Source: an uncultured Pelagibacteraceae bacterium (lineage in GTDB: Bacteria; Pseudomonadota; Alphaproteobacteria; Pelagibacterales; Pelagibacteraceae). From it: DNA of 64,000 nt. The notes under the pieces were generated by a model. That model saw only the letters and a program-made list of their open reading frames with translations, did no database searches and was not told the origin of the DNA. The translations under genes and the position numbers were made by a program. Of this stretch, positions 54,919 through 63,860 are shown one piece after another (position 1 is the first letter of the stretch; the number at the start of each line of letters is the position of its first letter). The stretch covers positions 124,001 through 188,000 of the forward strand of contig CABXZD010000001.1 of NCBI GenBank assembly GCA_902516465.1. The letters are read 5' to 3'.

Positions 54919-55382
54919 TGAATTTAAAAGAACTTTATCAAGAACTAATCCTAGAACATGGAAAAAATCCAAGAAATTTAGGTAAACCAGAAAATTTTAA
55001 TAAAGATGCGAAAGGGAATAACCCTTTATGTGGGGATAATGTGCACGTTTATCTAAAATTAAATGATCAGCGAAAGGTTGAGGATATATCTTTTGAGGGA
55101 AGTGGGTGTGCAATTTCAATGGCTTCAGCTTCAATTATGACAGACTTAATAAAAGGTAAAAGTGACAATGAAGCTAAAGAAATAATAGAAGATTTTTTAG
55201 GAATGATTAAAGAGAATCCTAGTTTAAAATCTAATATATTAAAAGAAGATGATAAAACTAAATTGATGTGTTTGTCAGGAGTAAAACAATATCCAATGAG
55301 AGTTAAATGTGCTACATTATCGTGGCATACTTTAGTTTCTGCAATGCAAAATGATGGAAAACAAGTAAGCACGGAAGATTAA
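54918..55382 (+). CDS. sufU: SufU-type sulfur acceptor / scaffold
   Basis: A 154-aa IscU-fold protein. The ligands are Cys38 and Asp40 (LCGD), Cys64 (GSGCAIS) and Cys131 (KCATLSW). The distance from the second to third Cys (67 residues) is about 24 longer than in IscU and fits the SufU insertion. SufU binds zinc and accepts persulfide from SufS in Bacillus. Position directly after sufS supports that job. Confidence 0.9.
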   Translation: MNLKELYQELILEHGKNPRNLGKPENFNKDAKGNNPLCGDNVHVYLKLNDQRKVEDISFEGSGCAISMASASIMTDLIKGKSDNEAKEIIEDFLGMIKENPSLKSNILKEDDKTKLMCLSGVKQYPMRVKCATLSWHTLVSAMQNDGKQVSTED

Positions 55383-55387
55383 TATTT

Positions 55388-55684
55388 ATGAAAACAAAAG
55401 AGAAAGTAATAGAGGAAATAAAAAAAATTTATGATCCTGAGTTGCCGGTAAATATTTACGAATTAGGCTTAATATACGACATTAAGATAAATGGTACAAA
55501 AGCAGAAATCAAAATGACTTTAACTACACCTAATTGTCCTGTTGCAGAAAGTTTACCAAAAGAAGTTAAAGAGGGGGCAATGCAAGTAGATGAAATAGAT
55601 AGTGTAGACCTTGAATTAGTTTGGGACCCGCCTTGGACGAAAGACATGATGTCTGATGCAGCGAAATTGGAGTTAAATTTATAA
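55388..55684 (+). CDS. sufT: SufT (MIP18/DUF59 family Fe-S maturation factor)
   Basis: A 98-aa DUF59 protein with DPELPVNIYELGLIYDI and TLTTPNCPVAESLP, including the conserved Cys of the family. These proteins help deliver or mature Fe-S clusters. It lies five bases after sufU and shares one base with the SufA gene. Confidence 0.92.
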   Translation: MKTKEKVIEEIKKIYDPELPVNIYELGLIYDIKINGTKAEIKMTLTTPNCPVAESLPKEVKEGAMQVDEIDSVDLELVWDPPWTKDMMSDAAKLELNL

Positions 55685-56019
55685 TGGAGCCTATAATTAA
55701 ATTGAGTGATAACGCAGCTAATAGGATAAAAGAAATTATGGCTAGTGCAGAAAAAGAGGCTCTAGGAGTAAGAGTAACGGTTAAGTCTGGCGGTTGTGCT
55801 GGCATGTCTTATGTTATGGAATATCTAAAAGAGGTTAATCCAAATGATGAAATTATTGAAGATAAAGGAGTTAAAGTATTTATAGACTCTGCAGCTGTGA
55901 TGTACTTATTAGGTACTGAAATGGATTATAAAAAAGAGGATTTTTCGTCAACTTTTGTTTTTAATAATCCTAATGAAACAGAAAGATGTGGTTGTGGCGA
56001 GTCTTTCAAGGTTAATTAA
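55684..56019 (+). CDS. sufA: SufA/IscA-type Fe-S carrier
   Basis: A 111-aa A-type carrier with three conserved cysteines: one in KSGGCAGMSY and two in the C-terminal RCGCGESF. It passes clusters from the SufBCD scaffold to clients. It is the last gene of the operon. Confidence 0.93.
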   Translation: MEPIIKLSDNAANRIKEIMASAEKEALGVRVTVKSGGCAGMSYVMEYLKEVNPNDEIIEDKGVKVFIDSAAVMYLLGTEMDYKKEDFSSTFVFNNPNETERCGCGESFKVN

Positions 56020-56030
56020 TTCTTAATTAA
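56012..56030 (+). terminator. Weak AT hairpin after suf operon, possible 3' end
   Basis: Two copies of TTAATTAA separated by TTC can pair as an 8-bp stem with a 3-base loop at the end of sufA. The stem is all A-T and is not followed by a clear T run, so it is a poor intrinsic terminator. I list it only because it marks the operon end. Confidence 0.2.
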
Positions 56031-56090
56031 TAATATTATTTACACTTATATTAAAATTTTCTAAAATAAATTAATTTTATATTTGTTAAT

Positions 56091-58100
56091 ATGAGTAAAG
56101 AAAAAATTTCACAATTAGAATCATTAAGAGCTAAATCAAAAAGAGAAGCAGACTTGTTCTTTTCTTTGTGTGAAAATGGTCAAAATTTCGTAGAAAGTAA
56201 AAAATTAAAAGATGCTTTGGATCACTCTGGTCTAAAGCCAAATGATAATAGACTTCAAAGCCTCTTTAAGAGACTTGAAGCTCATGGTGATAAAATTGTT
56301 TTTGAGGACTTTATTAGCATTATAAGAACATCTGGTCTTTTAGTAGAAAAAGCTTTGAGAGGGCAGTTAGCATTGCCTGATTTTACTAATTTTTCAAAAA
56401 ATATAGATAAAATTTTTGATGAAGTTAAAAAAATCAAATCTGGTGAATTGGCATCATATATTCCACCGCTTGCAGAAGTTGATCCAGATCAATTTGGTAT
56501 TTCTATAGTTACAATTGATGGTCAAATTTACCAAAGAGGTGACTCACAAACAGATTTTTCTTTTCAATCAATGTGCAAACCATTTAATTACTGTTTTGCA
56601 CTCGAAGCATTAGGTTTGGAAGAGGTTTCAAAACATGTAGGGAAGGAACCTTCAGGAAGACAATTTGATGATTTAACTTTATTGGCTAGATCAGCTTCAA
56701 GTAAGAGTTTTTCACGTGTCCCTTTTAATCCAATGGTAAATGCTGGTGCAATTATGACAGCTGGTTTAATTGACCCTAACGACTCTTTTACCCAAAGACT
56801 AAGACACATTAGACAACAATTTGGTCGCCTTATAGGTTGGACTGCAGATGATAGCCCTAGTGCTGAGATGCCAAGATTTAATAAAAGTATGGCACGTCAA
56901 GAAAATTTCAAAGGCTATAATAACATCGCCATGGGATATTTATTGATGGCAACTGGTAGTTTGCCTCATACAAAAACTGATCTACATATGGATATACATC
57001 CAGATGAAGATGAATTTGATTTTTATATTGAACCAGCTGTTACCGAGGCACTAAAACTTTATTTTAGCATTTGTTCCTTAGAAATGACTGCTACCGATGT
57101 TGCGATGGCAGCAGCCACTCTTGCAAACAGTGGTGTTTGTCCTATTTCTCAAGATCGTGTTCTTAGTCAAAAAACTGTTCGTAATTGTTTACCAGTACTT
57201 CAGTCTAGCGGAATGTATAATGCCAGCGGTGCTTTTTTCCAACAAGTTGGTTTACCTGCAAAAAGTGGAGTTGGTGGAGGTGTGCTACTGGTTGTTCCAC
57301 AACTTATGGGAATTTGTATTTTTTCTCCACGTTTGGATGCTCAGGGTAACAGTGTGAGAGGAATAGAGATGTCTAAAAGACTAACATCAAAATATCTTGT
57401 TCATACTTTTGATGGCACAATGACAGATACTGATCGACTGGATCCCAAATTACCTATTGCTAGATGGGAGGCAAACAGTTGTGGAGAGGCAATTTGGGCC
57501 GCAAGCAACGGTAACATAAGAACTTTAGAAAGTTTAGTTAGTCAACAGCGAGATCTTCAAACAGGTGATTATGATATTAGAACACCTTTGCATCTTGCTT
57601 CAGCAGAGGGCCAATTGGAAGTTGTAAAATTTTTATTAGATCATGGTGTTAAACCTATACCTGATCGTTGGGGAGGTTATCCCATCTCTGATGCGAGAAA
57701 TAATAATCATAAAAAGATTGTAGATTTATTTGAAAAATTAGACATCAAATATACCGAGCCTTTCCATTTAGTTGAAAATCCAAAAGGTAAAACCGATAAA
57801 ATTGCTAAATTTGATGATGAACTTATGGTTATCGAGTTACTTTTTGCAGCAACAGAAAATAATGTAGATAATATTCGTCATTTAGTTGCTAAAGGTGTGC
57901 CAGTGAATGCAGGAGATTATGATTTAAGAACTGCTTTACATTTAGCATCAGCCGAAGGTAATTTAGAGGCAGTAGAATATTTAGTAACCCATGGTCATCC
58001 TCTGAATGTTCGTGACCGTTGGGGTGCTACACCATTAGACGAAGCTAAAAGAGAAAAAAGAAAATCGGTAGTTGACTTTCTCAACAAGTATAAATCTTAG
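56091..58100 (+). CDS. glsA: Glutaminase with EF-hand-like N-domain and two ankyrin modules (GLS-like)
   Basis: Hydrolyses glutamine to glutamate and ammonia. The 669-aa protein follows the layout of animal GLS: an N-terminal helical EF-hand-like domain (about residues 15-105), the serine-dependent glutaminase domain with Ser160-x-x-Lys163 (QSMCKPF), GKEPSGRQFDD, NPMVNAGAIM and LPAKSGVGGG, then ankyrin modules at about 493-550 and 609-667, both beginning with DYD-[IL]-RT. Human GLS has one such module, so this C-terminus looks duplicated. Twelve of 34 Arg codons are CGN, whereas sufB has none of 13, which hints at transfer. It is convergent with glnA, 29 bases apart. Confidence 0.93.
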   Translation: MSKEKISQLESLRAKSKREADLFFSLCENGQNFVESKKLKDALDHSGLKPNDNRLQSLFKRLEAHGDKIVFEDFISIIRTSGLLVEKALRGQLALPDFTNFSKNIDKIFDEVKKIKSGELASYIPPLAEVDPDQFGISIVTIDGQIYQRGDSQTDFSFQSMCKPFNYCFALEALGLEEVSKHVGKEPSGRQFDDLTLLARSASSKSFSRVPFNPMVNAGAIMTAGLIDPNDSFTQRLRHIRQQFGRLIGWTADDSPSAEMPRFNKSMARQENFKGYNNIAMGYLLMATGSLPHTKTDLHMDIHPDEDEFDFYIEPAVTEALKLYFSICSLEMTATDVAMAAATLANSGVCPISQDRVLSQKTVRNCLPVLQSSGMYNASGAFFQQVGLPAKSGVGGGVLLVVPQLMGICIFSPRLDAQGNSVRGIEMSKRLTSKYLVHTFDGTMTDTDRLDPKLPIARWEANSCGEAIWAASNGNIRTLESLVSQQRDLQTGDYDIRTPLHLASAEGQLEVVKFLLDHGVKPIPDRWGGYPISDARNNNHKKIVDLFEKLDIKYTEPFHLVENPKGKTDKIAKFDDELMVIELLFAATENNVDNIRHLVAKGVPVNAGDYDLRTALHLASAEGNLEAVEYLVTHGHPLNVRDRWGATPLDEAKREKRKSVVDFLNKYKS

Positions 58101-58129
58101 CCTAAATATCTAAATAATTATTCCTAAAA

Positions 58130-59536
58130 CTAGCAGCTATAGTACATTTGAAATTCAATTGGATGAGGGGTATCTCTAAATTGTTGTACCTCTTCCATTT
58201 TTAATTCAATGTAAGCATCTATTTGATCATCAGTAAACACTCCACCTTGTTTTAAAAAAGCTCTATCACCATCTAATGCGGTACAAGCTCCTTTTAAAGA
58301 TGTGCAAACTGTTGGTATACCTTTTAGTTCATCACCTGACAAAGCGTATAGATCTTCATCCATTGGTTTACCAGGTTTAATCTTATTTTTAATTCCATCT
58401 AAACCAGCCATCAACAAAGCGGCAAAAGTTAAGTATGGATTACCTGAGGCGTCTGGAAATCTTACCTCAACTCTCTTACCATTTTTACTAGTAGAGAAAG
58501 GAATTCTACAACTTGCTGATCTATTTCTTGAAGAGTAAGCTAAAAGAACAGGTGCTTCAAAACCTGGGATTAATCTTTTATAACTGTTTGTGGATGCATT
58601 AGTAAACGCATTCAATGCTCTTGCATGCTTTATGATACCACCAATATAATGCAAACACGTATCTGATAATCCCGCGTACTTATCACCAGCAAATAGAGGT
58701 TTTTTATTTTTCCATATAGATTGGTGAACATGCATTCCTGAGCCGTTGTCGCCTTTTACTGGTTTAGGCATAAATGTTGCTGTCTTTCCAAATGAGTGAG
58801 CAACTTGATGAACTGCATACTTATAAATTTGCATGTTATCCCCTTGAGTGACCAAAGTGTTGAACATTGTACCTAGCTCATGTTGACTTGGGGCAACTTC
58901 ATGGTGGTGTTTTTCAACTTTTACACCCATTTCTTTCATAGCTTTTAAACATTCAGATCTTAAATCTTGGCCACCATCTACAGGAGGAACTGGAAAGTAT
59001 CCACCCTTAACTCCTGGTCTATGACCCATATTGCCATTATCGTATTTTTTACCAGTATTGTATGGACCTTCAGTACTGTCAATTACAAAACCAGTGTCAT
59101 TCATGTCATTTTTAAACCTTACGTCGTCAAATACAAAAAATTCAGCCTCTGGCCCAAAAAAAGCAGTATCACCAATACCAGAGTCTTTTAAATATTTTTC
59201 TGCCTTCTTTGCTGTTGATCGTGGATCTCTCTCGTAAAATTTTTTAGTTATTGGATCCATTACATCACAAAAGATTACAAGAGTGTTATGAGAAAAAAAC
59301 GGATCAACAAATGTCCTTGATAAGTCAGGTTTTAAAATCATATCAGATTCATTAATTGCTTTCCAACCTGCTATAGAAGAACCGTCAAAAAATATTCCAT
59401 CATTAAGCATGTCTTCATCAACTGTTTTTAAATCTTGTGTTACATGCTGAAGTTTACCTCTTGGGTCGGTAAATCTTAAGTCAACGTACCCAATGTCTTT
59501 ATCTTTTATTGTCTTTAATACATTTTTAGCACTCAT
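58130..59536 (-). CDS. glnA: Glutamine synthetase, type I
   Basis: Fixes ammonia onto glutamate with ATP. The 468-aa GSI protein has [37 protein letters not shown], and [11 protein letters not shown]. Tyr397 in EDLYAL matches the E. coli adenylylation site by number and context, so control by GlnE is possible if that gene exists. A GGGAGA ribosome site precedes the ATG. No glnB gene lies beside it. Confidence 0.96.
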   Translation of the reverse strand: MSAKNVLKTIKDKDIGYVDLRFTDPRGKLQHVTQDLKTVDEDMLNDGIFFDGSSIAGWKAINESDMILKPDLSRTFVDPFFSHNTLVIFCDVMDPITKKFYERDPRSTAKKAEKYLKDSGIGDTAFFGPEAEFFVFDDVRFKNDMNDTGFVIDSTEGPYNTGKKYDNGNMGHRPGVKGGYFPVPPVDGGQDLRSECLKAMKEMGVKVEKHHHEVAPSQHELGTMFNTLVTQGDNMQIYKYAVHQVAHSFGKTATFMPKPVKGDNGSGMHVHQSIWKNKKPLFAGDKYAGLSDTCLHYIGGIIKHARALNAFTNASTNSYKRLIPGFEAPVLLAYSSRNRSASCRIPFSTSKNGKRVEVRFPDASGNPYLTFAALLMAGLDGIKNKIKPGKPMDEDLYALSGDELKGIPTVCTSLKGACTALDGDRAFLKQGGVFTDDQIDAYIELKMEEVQQFRDTPHPIEFQMYYSC

Positions 59537-59693
59537 GAATTCTCCCTGTATAAATTTTAAATTTATGATAAATCTGAGTTGTGATATCAGAAAATACTAA
59601 TAAAATCTTTTCTATTACATAATAACACATATGCATTTATCGCATACATACGATGATAGTTATGTATAATAGTTTTCTATTCTCAGTTTAATT
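59537..59693. other. Divergent glnA/ybaK intergenic region
   Basis: A 157-base gap with promoters in both directions. A TATAAT (59665-59670) sits 24 bases before the ybaK start and is a likely -10 for it. In the glnA leader is a palindrome ATAAATTTtAAATTTAT (about 59554-59570), and a short dyad ATCG/CGAT (59639-59654) lies nearer ybaK. Nitrogen control sites could be here, but I cannot assign any. No sigma-54 type GG-GC promoter was seen. Confidence 0.35.
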
Positions 59694-60173
59694 ATGACCT
59701 TATTAGATAAAGAGCCAGTAAAAAGAGTAGATAAAATATTAAAGAAATTTGATCGAAATCAAAGAGTGTTAATTTTAGAAAATTCTGCAAGGACAGCTAC
59801 GGATGCCGCTACGTCTTTAGGTTGTGAAATCGGTGCGATTGTAAAAAGTTTACTTTTTAAAACTGAGGATACATTTACCTTATGCCTTGTCGCTGGGGAT
59901 AAAAAAGTTTCTCTAAAAAAAACAAAAAAAATATTAAACATTAAAGATGTTTCTATGGCTTCTGCTGATACTGTAAAAGATATTACAGGTTTCACAATAG
60001 GGGGTGTTTCCCCTATTGGTCATCTTAACAATATTTTCATTTTAATTGATGGTTCCTTAGAAAGATATGAAAACGTATATGCTGCTGCAGGTCATCCTAA
60101 TTGTGTTTTTAAAATTCAATACACAGATCTTCAAAAAATTACAAAAGGATTAGTTAAAGATATAATTGAATGA
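59694..60173 (+). CDS. YbaK/EbsC-family aminoacyl-tRNA deacylase
   Basis: A 159-aa INS-superfamily protein that probably clears mischarged tRNA. The core IGAIVKSLLFKTEDTFTLCLVAGDKKVSLKK and GGVSPIGH hallmarks of the YbaK fold are visible (about residues 45-75 and 103-110). Members hydrolyse Cys-tRNA-Pro, Ala-tRNA-Pro or similar; which one cannot be said. It overlaps the next EamA gene by four bases. Confidence 0.85.
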   Translation: MTLLDKEPVKRVDKILKKFDRNQRVLILENSARTATDAATSLGCEIGAIVKSLLFKTEDTFTLCLVAGDKKVSLKKTKKILNIKDVSMASADTVKDITGFTIGGVSPIGHLNNIFILIDGSLERYENVYAAAGHPNCVFKIQYTDLQKITKGLVKDIIE

Positions 60174-61042
60174 GACAACCAAAATTATTAGATTATTTTT
60201 TACTTACTTTACTTGCTTTAATTTGGGCTTCTGCTTTTTTTAATATAAAAATCGCAACTTATTCGTTTGGTCCTGTAACAATTGCTTTCCTAAGAGTTTT
60301 TTTTGGTGCGATACCAGTGCTTTTACTTTGTTACATAAAAAAAGTAAAAATTGAGGCCTTTTCAAAAGATTGGCATTGGTTTGCCATGATTGGTTTTATT
60401 AATTTAGTAGCACCCTTTTTTTTAATTGCTTATGGAGTTCAGTCAGTTCAAAGCAATCTAGCTGCTATTCTTATGTCCACAACACCATTAAGTTCAACAG
60501 TTCTTGGACATTTTTATCTTAAAAATGAAAAATTCAATTTTATTAAAACTGTTGGAATTTTAATTGGTTTTGCGGGAATAATATTTTTATTCTCAGACAA
60601 TATACTTATAGATGAGAATAATTTTTTGTCTGCCTTAATAATTTTACTTGGTTCAACCTGTTATGTAGTTGGAGGAGTTTTGACTTTAAAAATAAGTAAA
60701 AAAAAAAATGAGAATGTAACAGGTTCAATTTTGATATGGGCAACTATTATTTTAATTCCATTAGTAAGTTTTATTGAACAACCTTGGAATTTAGAACCAA
60801 GATTAGATTCAACAATCTCTGTTATTTATCTTGGATTAGTTTCTACTGGTATTGCTTGGCTTTTAAGATTTAAAATTTTAGTAAATAATGGTTTAATTTT
60901 TCAATCTCAGGTTTCTTATTTAATACCTATTTTTGGAACAATATTAAGTTATATATTTTTGAGAGAATTAATAACTTTCAAGGTTTTAATCTCATTAACA
61001 GCAGTTGTTATTGGTATTTATTTTGTAAAAAAAGCGAAATAA
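60170..61042 (+). CDS. EamA/DMT-family transporter
   Basis: A 290-aa ten-helix inner-membrane protein with two EamA repeats: the helix 4-5 region reads SNLAAILMSTTPLSSTVLG in the first half and the second half ends FGTILSYIFLRELITFKVLI. Substrate unknown. It is coupled to the YbaK-type gene by a four-base overlap, the third DMT exporter in the window. Its stop is one base from the convergent epimerase stop. Confidence 0.85.
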   Translation: MRQPKLLDYFLLTLLALIWASAFFNIKIATYSFGPVTIAFLRVFFGAIPVLLLCYIKKVKIEAFSKDWHWFAMIGFINLVAPFFLIAYGVQSVQSNLAAILMSTTPLSSTVLGHFYLKNEKFNFIKTVGILIGFAGIIFLFSDNILIDENNFLSALIILLGSTCYVVGGVLTLKISKKKNENVTGSILIWATIILIPLVSFIEQPWNLEPRLDSTISVIYLGLVSTGIAWLLRFKILVNNGLIFQSQVSYLIPIFGTILSYIFLRELITFKVLISLTAVVIGIYFVKKAK

Positions 61043-61043
61043 T

Positions 61044-62048
61044 TTAAATTAATTTTTTGACCCAAGTTTTAGGAGTTTTATCATTTATGATTTCTACTGG
61101 TAAATGATAACTAAATTCTTTAACACCATTTTGTTTTATATAATCACATGTCTTAGAGATAGCTTCTTTTAATTTAGTTTTAGTTTTATAGTTCAAAAGT
61201 CGTCTAGATTTATCAGCACTACAAGTAGCTAATTTTACTTCTTGTGGTCTATCTCCAACATAAATAGGATCACCATTAAAACCAGTAACATTTGCTACCA
61301 TTTTTGCTACTTCATTTATAGTGATCATTTCTTCATCAGGACCAATATTAATTATTTCTTTATTAATTTTTTTATCTAAAGCTAATTTTTCCAAACAAAA
61401 AATTACATCATCGATATATGAAAAGCATCTTATTTGATTCCCATCACCATAAATTATTGAAGGTTTATTTTGTAGATTCCTATTAATAAAAATTGATAAA
61501 ACATTTCTAAATGGGTCATCGTATTTTTGATATGGTCCAATTATATTATGAGGAACAGCAATATTCCATTCCATGCCATTTAAATTTGCTAAAATTTTTA
61601 AGGTTTCTTCACCTGCAACTTTTGCTATCCCATAGGGATCTACAGGCTGGGCTTTCATCTCCTCGTTAAATGGACTTTTTTGATTTCCATATCGTGCCAT
61701 GGATGAACAATAAACAAATCTTCTAACCTTATTTTTAATTGCTGCTGTAATTGTTGAAACACTTGCTTGATAAATATTTTTTGTAATTATGTTAGGAGAA
61801 AAAACTGATAATCCTTCATGTGCAGTCGCAGCACAATGATAAACGATATCTATTCCTTTTGTAATTTCTGTCATTTTTTTTAAATCACAGCAGTCTGCCT
61901 CAAAAAATTTAATTTTTTTTTCGTCTAGATTTGATATTTCACCACCGATTAAAGTATCATTTCCATGAACTTCGTGACCTAGGTTTATGAGTTTTTTTGC
62001 TAGATGACTTCCCAAAAAACCAGCTATACCTGTTATAAATATTTTCAT
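61044..62048 (-). CDS. NAD-dependent sugar epimerase/dehydratase
   Basis: A 334-aa extended SDR. The cofactor loop is TGIAGFLGSHL at residues 7-17, the catalytic region has SSMARYG and the PYGIAKVAGEE Tyr-x-x-x-Lys, and a GDGNQIRCFSYIDD segment binds nucleotide sugar. The order and motifs fit UDP-sugar 4-epimerase-like enzymes of surface polysaccharide loci, but the sugar cannot be read. I chose the ATG at 62048; a TTG two codons upstream is possible. Confidence 0.85.
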   Translation of the reverse strand: MKIFITGIAGFLGSHLAKKLINLGHEVHGNDTLIGGEISNLDEKKIKFFEADCCDLKKMTEITKGIDIVYHCAATAHEGLSVFSPNIITKNIYQASVSTITAAIKNKVRRFVYCSSMARYGNQKSPFNEEMKAQPVDPYGIAKVAGEETLKILANLNGMEWNIAVPHNIIGPYQKYDDPFRNVLSIFINRNLQNKPSIIYGDGNQIRCFSYIDDVIFCLEKLALDKKINKEIINIGPDEEMITINEVAKMVANVTGFNGDPIYVGDRPQEVKLATCSADKSRRLLNYKTKTKLKEAISKTCDYIKQNGVKEFSYHLPVEIINDKTPKTWVKKLI

Positions 62049-62097
62049 AGACAACTGTCTTTTATATCTTTATTTATAAATTGTAAATTAGTCACCT

Positions 62098-63006
62098 ATG
62101 ACATATCTAAATAATTTGACTGTTATAATTGTAACTTTTCGTACTGATAAAGAAATTTTGTATAATTGCATCAATTCAATAGACTCAAATGTAAAAGTCC
62201 TGATTATTGAAAACTCTGAAGATGTTAGTTTTAAAGATCTTTTGGAAAAAAAATATTTAAATGTTTCAGTAATTTTAGCTAAAAAAAACTTAGGTTATGG
62301 TGCTGGAAATAATTTAGGATTAAAGAATATACAAACAAGGTATGGATTAGTTTCAAACCCAGATGTTGTTTATGAAAAAGATTTTTTTGTAAAATTAAAA
62401 GATTATTTAACTTCAGATATACAATTCTCTATTATTGGTCCATCATATTTTAAAACAACAGATCATTCTCCTTTTGGAGCTTTTGATAATAAAAATGATA
62501 TTCTGTTAAAGAAAAAAAATTACGATAATAATTTTCTTAAAGAGGTAGACTGGGTAGTAGGATGTTCTTTGTTGATCGACACAAAAAATGTTGATCTAAA
62601 TGATATGTTTGATGAAAATATATTCTTATATTTTGAGGAAATTGATCTTTGTAAAAGAATAAAATTCAAAAGAGGTAAAATTTTTAATAGCTCTATTTTA
62701 AAGATAAAACATTTGGGTCATAAAGGCTCGGCTGCTACAGATCCCAAATATTCAATTGAAACTGAAATGTTTAGAAATTGGCATTGGATGTGGTCCTCAT
62801 TTTATTATTATAAAAAACATAATAATTATTTTTATGCTTTGATTAAAATGTCAGGAAAATTTGTAAAATCAATAATTAAAACAATCTTATTTTCAATTTT
62901 ATATAACCAAAAAAAACAAACAATGTATTTTGCAAGATTTTATGGATTATTATGTTCTTTTCTTGGAATTAAATCTTTTTATAGAGTCAAATCTTTATTT
63001 AAATGA
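62098..63006 (+). CDS. Family 2 glycosyltransferase
   Basis: A 302-aa GT-A transferase resembling rhamnosyl- or galactofuranosyl-transferases of O-antigen synthesis. It starts NLTVIIVTFRTDKEIL, has KNLGYGAGNNLGL with the donor-binding core, SNPDVVY in the DxD position, and VGCSLLIDTKNVD followed by FLYFEEIDLCKR. It likely adds a sugar to a surface glycan at the inner membrane. It ends eight bases inside the convergent methyltransferase. Confidence 0.87.
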   Translation: MTYLNNLTVIIVTFRTDKEILYNCINSIDSNVKVLIIENSEDVSFKDLLEKKYLNVSVILAKKNLGYGAGNNLGLKNIQTRYGLVSNPDVVYEKDFFVKLKDYLTSDIQFSIIGPSYFKTTDHSPFGAFDNKNDILLKKKNYDNNFLKEVDWVVGCSLLIDTKNVDLNDMFDENIFLYFEEIDLCKRIKFKRGKIFNSSILKIKHLGHKGSAATDPKYSIETEMFRNWHWMWSSFYYYKKHNNYFYALIKMSGKFVKSIIKTILFSILYNQKKQTMYFARFYGLLCSFLGIKSFYRVKSLFK

Positions 63007-63709
63007 TTTCCATTAATTGTTCGTACTCAATTATATTCATTAATTTTTTATGATGGTGGAAATAATCATCAAATTTCAAATTTAACGAATCAATGTTATT
63101 GTTATCAAGTAGGTTACGATTTGGTCTTTTAATTATTACACCTATACCAAAATCAGCGTAACAAGTATAAACATCAAGATCTTTTGATTTTCTAGACTCC
63201 ACTATAGCTTTCCAAACATCTCCATTCCATGTCCATTGACATCTAGGAACTGCTTGCTCAAAATAATTGTTTGGTAAACAATCGTGTAATAAAATTATTC
63301 CACCTTCGTTAAGAAATTTAAGGGAATTAGAAATATCTTTTCTTACTTGATGGTATTCATGAAGACCATCTATAAAAACACAATCAAAAAATTCTTTATT
63401 ATTTAAAAAAAACTGATCGCTGGTCATTCTTATAGTTCCGCCAGTCATTGGATCTACACCGACTTTTTTTAAACAATTTACATGATTAAATAACTCATCG
63501 TCAAAACATCCAATCTCTAAATATTTCTTATAGTTTTTTTTAACTATTATATTTTGAACTAACTCTTTTCTTGATTTTTTTTTTGAAAAATTAAATCCTA
63601 TATTTCCAAGTTTTTTGTCGTGAAAAAGGTAGTGATAAAAATATATAAGTTTAAGAACTTTTGAACTATTTTTTAATCGTATTAATTTTTTGTTTATAAA
63701 ATTTATCAT
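62999..63709 (-). CDS. SAM-dependent methyltransferase (class I)
   Basis: A 236-aa methyltransferase with motif I LEIGCFDDELFN, an acidic VGVDPMTGG after strand 2, CVFIDGLHEYHQVRKD and GGIILLHDC. These are typical of the group found beside glycosyltransferases in surface polysaccharide regions, where they cap or modify sugars. I chose ATG 63709 over a GTG one codon upstream. Confidence 0.8.
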   Translation of the reverse strand: MINFINKKLIRLKNSSKVLKLIYFYHYLFHDKKLGNIGFNFSKKKSRKELVQNIIVKKNYKKYLEIGCFDDELFNHVNCLKKVGVDPMTGGTIRMTSDQFFLNNKEFFDCVFIDGLHEYHQVRKDISNSLKFLNEGGIILLHDCLPNNYFEQAVPRCQWTWNGDVWKAIVESRKSKDLDVYTCYADFGIGVIIKRPNRNLLDNNNIDSLNLKFDDYFHHHKKLMNIIEYEQLMEII

Positions 63710-63860
63710 CACGTGCGTAATATTTTTGAATTTTTAATTAACAAAAAAAATATTAATGACTTTTTTTATAAGCACAAGATATAGTATTTATACAATTTCA
63801 GGTAGAAAAATAAAATTATTACAAATAGACACTTATGAATATTCTTAGTTAAATAAACTT
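63710..63860. other. Intergenic region before the Lys-rich gene
   Basis: About 150 bases of AT-rich DNA between a minus-strand and a plus-strand gene. Outer arms AATATTTTT and AAAAATATT (about 63719-63757) can pair, but such repeats are expected by chance at this base composition. No RNA gene or clear promoter is recognised. Confidence 0.35.
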
